This document shows, piece after piece, positions 57,630-64,000 of a stretch of 64,000 nucleotides of DNA (positions within the stretch are counted from its first letter, which is position 1; each line of letters begins with the position of its first letter). Source of the DNA: CALGFI01 sp963786805 (GTDB taxonomy: Bacteria > Actinomycetota > UBA4738 > HRBIN12). The translations under genes were made by a program, and so were the position numbers. Under the pieces are notes generated by a model. The model was not told the DNA's origin. It saw only the letters and a program-made list of their open reading frames with translations, and ran no database searches. Location of the stretch: contig CAWBAK010000004.1 of the NCBI GenBank assembly GCA_963786805.1, forward strand, positions 670,270 to 734,269, in the 5' to 3' direction.

Positions 57630-58472
57630 TTGCGCGTCCGCTTCTGGGGCAGCCGCGGCACGATCGCCTCACCCGGCGCCGACACCGCGCGCTACGGCGG
57701 CAACACGTCGTGCGTCGAGGTCCGCCTCGACGACGGGTCGGTGCTCGTGCTCGACGCCGGCACCGGCGCGCGCGCACTCGGCCACGCGCTGATCGACGAA
57801 GCACCGCCACGGATCGACCTGTTCATCACGCACCTGCACGTCGACCACGTCGAGGGGCTCGGCGTGTTCGAGCCGATCTGGCGCCCGGGGACCGAGCTGC
57901 ATCTGTGGGGACCGCCCTCGCCGGTCGCGTCCGTCGACGCCCGCCTCGCGAAGTACTTCTCGCCGCCGCTGTTCCCCGTCCACCTGTCCGAGGTGCCCGC
58001 GAACGTCACGTTCCACGACGCGACCGAGGGAACGTGGACGGTCGGCGGCGCGACGCTCCGCTCGGCCGCGATCCAGCACGCGGGCATCACCGTCGGCTAT
58101 CGCATCGAGGCCGACGGTGCATCGCTCACCTACCTCACCGATCACGAGCCGGCCCTCGGGATGGAGCTCGAGACGGCCGCGCCCGAGTGGATCTCCGGCG
58201 CCGCGCTCGCGTGGGAGGCCGATCTGTTGATCCACGACTGCCAATACACGGAGGACGAGTACGCGGCGCGGGTGGGGTTCGGTCACTCGAGCACGGCGCA
58301 CGTGGCGGCCTTCGCCGGCAAGGTCGGCGCCAAGCGCCTGGCGACGTTCCACCACGACCCGATGCACTCGGACGACCAGCTCGACGCGATGCGCGAGCTC
58401 GTCCTCGAGCGCTGGAACGTGGACCCGGACCGGGTCGTGATCGCCGCCGAGGGCGCCGAGCTCGTGGCGTAG
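57630..58472 (+). CDS. MBL-fold metallo-hydrolase
   Basis: A 280-residue metallo-beta-lactamase-fold protein of the RNase Z/PhnP-like branch: GSRGTIASPGADTARYGGNTSCVEV, then THLHVDHVEG (HxHxDH), YLTDHEP, LLIHDCQYTEDEY, GHSSTAH and FHHDPMHSD. All metal ligands are intact. Start is a TTG at 57630, which gives the conserved MRVRFWGSRG beginning. Substrate unknown. Confidence 0.88.
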   Translation: MRVRFWGSRGTIASPGADTARYGGNTSCVEVRLDDGSVLVLDAGTGARALGHALIDEAPPRIDLFITHLHVDHVEGLGVFEPIWRPGTELHLWGPPSPVASVDARLAKYFSPPLFPVHLSEVPANVTFHDATEGTWTVGGATLRSAAIQHAGITVGYRIEADGASLTYLTDHEPALGMELETAAPEWISGAALAWEADLLIHDCQYTEDEYAARVGFGHSSTAHVAAFAGKVGAKRLATFHHDPMHSDDQLDAMRELVLERWNVDPDRVVIAAEGAELVA

Positions 58473-58477
58473 CGATC

Positions 58478-59968
58478 ATGCGACGTCGCGGTCCGGCGCG
58501 ATCGGCGGTATCGCTCCTCGCGATCGTCGCCGCGTTCCTCGGCGCATGCACGTCGGGCGACGGCGGCGGGCCGGAACCGACCGGAGCGGTGGCCTCACAA
58601 CCGATGCCCCTCGACGTCTTCGTCTACAACGTCGAATACGGCGGGGACGAGTCGACCGACGCGGTGATCGAGAGCATCGACGCGGACATCGTCGGCGTCC
58701 TCGAGTCGTACAACCGCCTGCCCGAGATGGCCGAGAACACCGGCTACCCGTACTACAACATCAGCCTGCAGATCCTCTCGAAGTACCCGATCCACGAACC
58801 GTCGGGAGCCCAGGGTCGGTACGCGTTGATCGAGGTCGCTCCCGGAGCGGTCGTGGCGCTCTTCAACATCCATCTCGACTACATCCGGTACGGGCCGCGG
58901 CTCTTGGTGAACGGCGTGCCGGTCGAGGAGGTCATCGCGTCGGAGAACGCGATCCGCACCTCGGCCCTCGACGTGCCGCTCGGACTGATGGAGGACCTGA
59001 TCGCGAACGGGTACCCCGTGCTCTTCACGGGCGACCACAACGAGCCGTCGAGCCTCGACTGGACCGAGGCCGCGGCCGGCACGCGACCCGCCATCGTCGA
59101 GCCGGTCTCCTGGCCGGTGAGCGAGGCCATCCTCGAGGCCGGCTTCCGCGACACGTACCGCGAGATCCATCCCGACCCGGTCGAAGAACCGGGGATCACC
59201 CACCAGGGCGCCGGCGACCGGATCGACTACCTCTACGCCGCCGGCCCGTTGGAAACCCTCGACAGCAAGCTGGTCGGCGAGGAGGGCGGCCGCGATGTCG
59301 ACGTCGGGTTCGAGCCGTGGACCTCCGACCATCGGGCGGTCGTCTCGACGTTCGAGGTCACACCCGCCCCGATGCCCGTGATGGTGTCGGTCGACCGAGC
59401 GCTGCTCACGCAGGGCGACCTCCTGACCGTCGCCTACCACTCGCCCGAGCCCGAGGGGATCGTCGCGATCGGGCCCTCGCGCAGCGACCCGGACCTGACA
59501 CAGGTCGTCGAGGCGAGAGCCGGGACGTTCCAGGTCGACACGTCCGTCCTTCGGCCGGGAAGCTACGACGCCGTGCTGCTCCGTCCCGATGGGTCCGAGG
59601 TCGCGCGCGTCACGTTCTTGATCGAGGACCCGGACGCGCAGATCCGTGTCTCGACCGACCGGCGGACGTACGAGGTCGGCGAGCCGATCGAGGTTCGCTG
59701 GACCGACGGCCCGGCCAACCGCTGGGACTGGATCGGGGTCTACGAGGCCGCGAAGTCGGACCCGAAGGTCGACTCGTACCTGATCTGGAGCTATTCGCAG
59801 CGGCACGAGTCCGGCACCGCGCCTCCATCCATCACGGGCTCGCTGACGATGGACGAGACCGCTCAGGGACGGCCGTGGCCCTTGCCTCCCGGCACCTACG
59901 TCGTGCACTACCTCGTGACCGACCGGTACCGCTCGATCGGCAGCGCCAGGTTCCGGGTCATCCGGTAG
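58478..59968 (+). CDS. Lipoprotein with endonuclease/exonuclease/phosphatase domain
   Basis: A 496-residue lipoprotein: signal and lipobox (AAFLGAC), then an EEP-fold domain (~40-305) with DVFVYNVEYGG, VALFNIHLDYIRY, VLFTGDHNEPS and SDHRAVVS. The GDHNEPS and SDHR motifs mark the metal-dependent phosphodiesterase site. The C-terminal ~170 residues form a beta-rich, filamin/CBM-like pair (DQIRVSTDRRTYEVGEPIEVRW). It could cleave phosphodiesters (sphingomyelinase- or nuclease-like) at the cell surface. Confidence 0.85.
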   Translation: MRRRGPARSAVSLLAIVAAFLGACTSGDGGGPEPTGAVASQPMPLDVFVYNVEYGGDESTDAVIESIDADIVGVLESYNRLPEMAENTGYPYYNISLQILSKYPIHEPSGAQGRYALIEVAPGAVVALFNIHLDYIRYGPRLLVNGVPVEEVIASENAIRTSALDVPLGLMEDLIANGYPVLFTGDHNEPSSLDWTEAAAGTRPAIVEPVSWPVSEAILEAGFRDTYREIHPDPVEEPGITHQGAGDRIDYLYAAGPLETLDSKLVGEEGGRDVDVGFEPWTSDHRAVVSTFEVTPAPMPVMVSVDRALLTQGDLLTVAYHSPEPEGIVAIGPSRSDPDLTQVVEARAGTFQVDTSVLRPGSYDAVLLRPDGSEVARVTFLIEDPDAQIRVSTDRRTYEVGEPIEVRWTDGPANRWDWIGVYEAAKSDPKVDSYLIWSYSQRHESGTAPPSITGSLTMDETAQGRPWPLPPGTYVVHYLVTDRYRSIGSARFRVIR

Positions 59969-60041
59969 CCGCCGGCGGCTGACGGCTCGATCGGCGTCGG
60001 GCCCTTTCCGCGGGCGGGCCTGTCGTAGGGTGATGGGTCCG

Positions 60042-63000
60042 ATGAGCGCCTCGCGATCAGACACCGAGCCCGCGGCGCCTCCGGTCGTGCCGTTCGCTCC
60101 TCTTCAGCTGCAGGTCCGGCGGGTGACGCGCGAGGTGGTCGGTCGCGCGACCGAGCTGGCGGCGATCGGCCAGGAGCTTCGCTCGGCGGCGACGGGACGG
60201 CTCGCCGCGGTTACCGTCGAGGGCGAGCCCGGGATCGGCAAGACGCGGCTCCTGGTCGACGCGGCAGAGCAGGCGTTGACCCTGGGCTACACGAACGTCT
60301 CGGTCGCGGCCGACGAGGAGCTCCGCGGCCCGTTCCTGCTGGCCCGCTCGATCCTGGGAGCGGCGGCCGGCACCATCCCCGGCGACGACCCGGCCATGCC
60401 TGCCGTGACCCGGTCCCTCCGCGCGCTCGCCGGGGAGGACGACCCGAGCCTCGCGAACCTCCCGCCGGACGAGAAGCTCCTGCGCACGTTCGACCTCGCG
60501 GCGGTGGCGCTCCGCGACGTGGCCGCCGGCCGGCCGTTGGCCGTCTTCATCGACGACCTCCAGTGGGCCGACGACGACAGCCTGCGTCTCCTGCGCTACG
60601 TCGTCCGTGCCGTCACGACGAGCCCGATCGCGTTGATGGCGACGATCCGGCCGGAGGAGCTCGCCTTCGTGACCGAGGCCGTCACGCTCCTCGCCGACAT
60701 GGAGCGATTCGGCATCGTCCGGCGGCTGCGTCTCGCGCGATTCACGCACGGCGAGACGGCGACGTTCCTGTCCGAGGTCCTCGGCGGCACCGTCGACCCG
60801 CGCATGTCGAGCACGATGCACGCGCAGGCCGAAGGCGTTCCGTTCATCCTCGCCGAGCTCGCGCACACGTACCGCGACGCCGGCATGGCGCAACTCGCCG
60901 GTGACTCCTGGACGCTCACCAAGGGCGCCGAGCGGCTCGTGCCCGCGGCGGTGCGAACGTTGATCTCGCGACGCGCGTCGAGACTGCCCGACGACACCGC
61001 CGCGGCGCTCGCGATGGCGGCGGTACTGGGACGTCGCTTCAGCCTCAAGGACCTGAAGGAGGTCGAGGCTCGCGTCGGCGATCGCGAGCCCGAGATCGAC
61101 GAGCTGACCGAGATGCTCGAGCCGGCCGTGTCGGCGGGTCTGCTCCTCGAGCTCCCGGACGATCCGGCCGCCGATTACACCTTCGCCCACGACCAGGTAC
61201 GGCAGTACGCGTCCGGCTCGCTCTCGTCGGCCCGCCGGCGCGCGGTGCACTCGGCGATCGTCGAGCTGCTGATGGCCGGCGAGCCCGCGCCCGAGAGCCT
61301 TCCCCTCCTCGCCCACCACGCGAAGGCCGCGGGTGACGCGGCCATCTGCGTGAACTTCTCGCTGAAAGCCGCCGAGAACTCGCTTCGCGCCAACGCGCCG
61401 GAGGAGGTCCTGCGCCTCGTCGACCTTGCGCTGCCGGCCGCGTCGACGCCGCAGGATCGGCTCCAACTGCTGCTCGCCCGCGACGACGCGCTCGAGATGC
61501 TGCGCCGCACCGCGGACCGGCTCGAAGGGCTGGCCGAGATCGAGGCGCTCGCCGAGGCCCTCGGTCCCGACGCCATCGAGGACACGAAGCGCGGCGACGT
61601 GCGGCTGCGCCGGGCCGCCGCGCTCTGTCAGTCCGACGAGCGCGAGCAGGGTGCGGCGCTCGCACGAGGTGTCCGGGAAGCCGCAGCCGCGAGCGGGGAT
61701 CGCGCGCTCGAGCTCGCCGCGGTCCTCCAGCTCGGCCAGGCGCTGCTCGGCGCCGCGATCGGCGAGGCCTTCGTCCCGCCGGCGATCGAGGTGGATCTCC
61801 ACGGTGCGCTGGAGGCCTACGGTCGTGCCGCGGAGCTCGCCCGAGAGCTGGGGGACGAGTCGGCGCTCGCCGCGTCGCTCCGCGAGCTCGCCGTCGCGAA
61901 CCTCGGACTGGTCCGGGGCTGGTTCATCGACGAGATCAAGAAGGGGGGACACCTGGAGTTCGTCCGCGCGATGACCGAGGCGCCGATGATGGAGGTGCTC
62001 GGCCAGACGCCGGTCGCGCCCCTGTGGAAGGAGGGGTCGCAGCAGCTCGAGGAGGCGCTCGCGATCTACGAGCGGCTGGACGACCGCCGCGGCGCGATGT
62101 CCACCGTCATCGCGATGGGCTACATGAACTGGGGCCCGGACATCCACATGGGGACCGGGGCGGGCCGCCACATCGAGGAGATCCGCCGCCTGTGGTCGCA
62201 CATGAAGGCGTTCACGAAAGAGAGCGAGCGGGCGCTGTCCGAGTGGCAGATGGTGTACGGGACGCACGTGTTCGCGCGCGCCAAGGTCATCCCCGACCTC
62301 GCGGTGGCGCGGGGTGAGGAGGCGTACCGGCGGGCGAAGGCGCTCGACCGCGGCCTCGAGTTCCTCTCTGCCGGCGGGACGGCGCTCGCACACCTCGACC
62401 TCGGCGACGTGAAGGCGGCGCGCGAGTGGCTCGCGCACGCCGCCACCGCGGCGACCGAATCGCCGACCACGTTCCGCACGCGGCAGCTCGAGCTCTGGCG
62501 AGCGCGCGTGGAGGCGGCCGCCGGCGAGGCCGACGAGATGCGTCGCCACTTCGCGCGCGCGATCGAGCAGGCTCTCGAGCAGGGCCAAGCCGCGGCGCAC
62601 TGCGAGGCGCTCGCGCGGCTGGCACTCGAGGCGGCTCGCATCGGCGAAGCAACGACGGACGAGGAGCTGCTCGCGGTGGCCGAGGGGGCCGCGCGTGAGG
62701 CGCGCGCGATCGCGGAGCACCTCCCGGGCCACCCGCCGTGGTCGGCGCAGGCCGACGCCGCGACGGCGCTCGTGGAGCTCGCTCGTGGCCGGACCGCGGA
62801 GGCGGCCGACGCGGCGCGCTCGGCGCTCCGGACGCTGGAATCGGCGATGAGCGAGGACGCCTCTCTCGAGGTCTACCTCCCGGCGGCCAGGGCGATCATG
62901 GCCGGCGGGACCGAGGAGGAGCGCGCCCAGATGGCCGACGCCCTGAGTGTGTACCTCGCGCTGATCGCGCAGCGCACGCTCGATCCCGAGGTGAGAGCCC

Positions 63001-63272
63001 GATGGTTCCGCGGGCCGGTCGGCAGCGAGCTCGCCCGGATCGCGGGTCCGATCGCGACCAGCGGCGGCACGCGGTCCGCGTCGGCCTCGATGGACCCGGG
63101 CGACGTGGCGCTTCTCGAGGCGCTGGTCGCCGGGCGCACGGATCGCGAGATCGCCCAGGAGCTCGACGTCACCGAGGTCGAGGTGACCCGCCGGCTCGCC
63201 GAGCTCTTCGCCCGGATCGGCTCGAGGTCGCGCGCCGAGGCGACCGCCTTCGCGTTCCGGGAGGTGGTGTAG
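60042..63272 (+). CDS. LuxR-family regulator with AAA ATPase and TPR-like domains
   Basis: About 1076 residues. An AAA_16 ATPase at ~35-350 has Walker A GEPGIGKTRLLVDAAEQA and Walker B LAVFIDDLQWADD; a long TPR-like helical region (~380-1000) follows, and a LuxR/GerE helix-turn-helix ends the protein (DVALLEALVAGRTDREIAQELDVTEVEVTRRLAELFARIGSRSRAEATAFA). This is the MalT/LAL type of ATP-dependent regulator. TAGGGT at 60026-60031 may be its -10; ATGs at 60033 and 60042 are alternatives. The cyclase-like gene starts directly after its stop. Confidence 0.9.
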   Translation: MSASRSDTEPAAPPVVPFAPLQLQVRRVTREVVGRATELAAIGQELRSAATGRLAAVTVEGEPGIGKTRLLVDAAEQALTLGYTNVSVAADEELRGPFLLARSILGAAAGTIPGDDPAMPAVTRSLRALAGEDDPSLANLPPDEKLLRTFDLAAVALRDVAAGRPLAVFIDDLQWADDDSLRLLRYVVRAVTTSPIALMATIRPEELAFVTEAVTLLADMERFGIVRRLRLARFTHGETATFLSEVLGGTVDPRMSSTMHAQAEGVPFILAELAHTYRDAGMAQLAGDSWTLTKGAERLVPAAVRTLISRRASRLPDDTAAALAMAAVLGRRFSLKDLKEVEARVGDREPEIDELTEMLEPAVSAGLLLELPDDPAADYTFAHDQVRQYASGSLSSARRRAVHSAIVELLMAGEPAPESLPLLAHHAKAAGDAAICVNFSLKAAENSLRANAPEEVLRLVDLALPAASTPQDRLQLLLARDDALEMLRRTADRLEGLAEIEALAEALGPDAIEDTKRGDVRLRRAAALCQSDEREQGAALARGVREAAAASGDRALELAAVLQLGQALLGAAIGEAFVPPAIEVDLHGALEAYGRAAELARELGDESALAASLRELAVANLGLVRGWFIDEIKKGGHLEFVRAMTEAPMMEVLGQTPVAPLWKEGSQQLEEALAIYERLDDRRGAMSTVIAMGYMNWGPDIHMGTGAGRHIEEIRRLWSHMKAFTKESERALSEWQMVYGTHVFARAKVIPDLAVARGEEAYRRAKALDRGLEFLSAGGTALAHLDLGDVKAAREWLAHAATAATESPTTFRTRQLELWRARVEAAAGEADEMRRHFARAIEQALEQGQAAAHCEALARLALEAARIGEATTDEELLAVAEGAAREARAIAEHLPGHPPWSAQADAATALVELARGRTAEAADAARSALRTLESAMSEDASLEVYLPAARAIMAGGTEEERAQMADALSVYLALIAQRTLDPEVRARWFRGPVGSELARIAGPIATSGGTRSASASMDPGDVALLEALVAGRTDREIAQELDVTEVEVTRRLAELFARIGSRSRAEATAFAFREVV

Positions 63273-64000
63273 ATGCTCCGGGCCAGGGTCGACCGTCACA
63301 AGTGCGTCGGGGCCGGGAACTGCATCACGATCGCGCCGACGGCCTTCGACTGGCACGAGGGGGACTTCGCCAAGGCCGACGTCGTCGAGCCCGGCAGCGT
63401 CGACGAGGAGTTGCTGCGCTCGGCCGCGCTCGCGTGCCCGACCGGCGCGGTCGAGGTCGAGGAGGTCGCGGACCTGCTCCCATGGCAGCTCCGCGGCAAG
63501 GAGGCGCCCCGGCGCGTCGAGAAGACCTTCATGTTCACGGACATCGAACGGTCGACGAACCTCGTGGAGGCGCTCGGCGACGAGGCATGGCAGGGCGTCC
63601 TGCGGTGGCACGACGAGACGCTGCGCGGACTGTTCGCGGACCACCGGGGCGAGGAGGTGGTCGGCACGGGCGACGGCTTCTTCGTCGGTTTCGATTCCCC
63701 CGACGAGGCGCTGGCGTGCGCCGTCGCGATCCAGCGCCGGCTCGCGGACCACCGGGTGAAGGCCGGGTTCGCGCCCCCGATCCGGATCGGCGTGCACGCG
63801 GCGGGCGCCACGCAGGTCGGCAAGAACTTCACCGGCAAGGGGGTGCACGAGGCGGCACGCATCGCCGCGCTCGCGGCGGGCGGCGAGATCGTGACGAGCC
63901 GCGCGACCGCCGCCGGTTCGCGCTATCCCGCCTCGGAGCCACGCGAGGTCGCGATCCGCGGCATCTCCGAGCCGGTCGAGGTCGTCACGATCGACTGGCA
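63273..64000 (+). CDS. Ferredoxin-adenylate/guanylate cyclase fusion (3' end missing)
   Basis: The ATG directly follows the LuxR-like stop, and the frame is open to the last base of the window (242 codons). Residues 1-65 form a single-cluster ferredoxin (CVGAGNC at 11-17, ACPTGAVEV at ~57) of the CxxAxxC...CP type used by mycobacterial 3Fe-4S ferredoxins. A short linker leads to a class III nucleotide cyclase domain: TFMFTDIERSTNLVEALG (metal-binding Asp), VVGTGDGFFVGFDSPDEAL and GVHAAGATQVGKNFTGKGVHEAARIAALA. The fusion suggests a redox- or iron-sensing cyclase whose product could act on the neighbouring ATPase regulator (inference). Confidence 0.85.
   Translation, partial: MLRARVDRHKCVGAGNCITIAPTAFDWHEGDFAKADVVEPGSVDEELLRSAALACPTGAVEVEEVADLLPWQLRGKEAPRRVEKTFMFTDIERSTNLVEALGDEAWQGVLRWHDETLRGLFADHRGEEVVGTGDGFFVGFDSPDEALACAVAIQRRLADHRVKAGFAPPIRIGVHAAGATQVGKNFTGKGVHEAARIAALAAGGEIVTSRATAAGSRYPASEPREVAIRGISEPVEVVTIDW

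Noticed and set aside
60057..63848. A 1263-codon open frame antisense to the LuxR-like ATPase.
   Set aside because: It is Arg/Glu/Leu-biased antisense text with no domain motifs; the plus-strand protein has clear Walker and HTH motifs. Long shadow frames are expected at this GC.
1..64000. tRNA, rRNA and riboswitch genes.
   Set aside because: I saw no cloverleaf-like or conserved RNA sequence by eye; a covariance-model search would be decisive, especially for tRNA-Sec.

Overview
The window is a GC-rich (roughly 70 %), densely coded chromosomal segment. Codon use, many GTG starts, F420-type luciferase-like oxidoreductases, MEDS/HATPase partner-switching proteins, a 7Fe ferredoxin, and several genes starting exactly 6 nt after a TANNNT -10 box (a leaderless layout) all point to an actinobacterium, probably a soil or uncultured deep-branching lineage. 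I cannot place it more precisely. I see no rRNA, tRNA, CRISPR array, prophage or complete insertion sequence.

Layout. 0-9.4 kb: housekeeping and redox genes (zinc alcohol dehydrogenase, histone-H1-like protein, methyltransferase, zinc metallopeptidase, DinB2-type polymerase), a three-gene unit (acidic repeat peptide, JmjC-like oxygenase, sucrase/ferredoxin-like protein), then an LLM oxidoreductase and a glycosyltransferase. 9.5-14.7 kb: a degenerate HATPase and a coupled secreted nuclease/dihydropyrimidinase pair. 14.9-25.4 kb: a MEDS-STAS/MEDS-HATPase pair, an aminotransferase, a secreted cyclase, an organomercurial-lyase-like gene with an in-frame UGA, a decayed XRE module with twin palindromes, an ECF sigma/anti-sigma pair and a GH25 muramidase. 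25.5-35.8 kb: cupins, an APC permease/amidase pair, ferredoxin, a double cupredoxin protein and a heterodimeric ABC exporter.

35.8-54 kb: a large minus-strand catabolic cluster. It has a ribose-type ABC importer (binding protein, ATPase, two permeases), a LacI regulator, aldehyde, alcohol, HIBADH-like and SDR dehydrogenases, an M24 hydrolase-like protein, a CoA transferase, VOC and cupin proteins, a TIM-barrel isomerase, TPP-dependent E1 alpha/beta subunits and a CitE-like lyase. Three matching LacI-type palindromes mark its two internal promoters. The substrate is unknown; polyol, sugar-acid or similar is an inference.

54-64 kb: a cupin gene broken by a palindromic insertion, arfB, an LLM protein, an XRE/nucleotidyltransferase pair with a clear operator, small membrane and PAS proteins, an MBL hydrolase, an endonuclease-like lipoprotein, a LuxR-type ATPase and, running off the end, a ferredoxin-adenylate cyclase fusion.

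The strongest finding is at 19.1-19.9 kb. A MerB-family gene has UGA exactly where the family has its catalytic cysteine (MerB Cys159), with 75 further conserved codons downstream in the same frame. A 7-bp hairpin with a GGUC loop sits 19 nt after the UGA, much like the E. coli fdhF SECIS. This is a candidate selenocysteine-containing organomercurial-lyase homologue.
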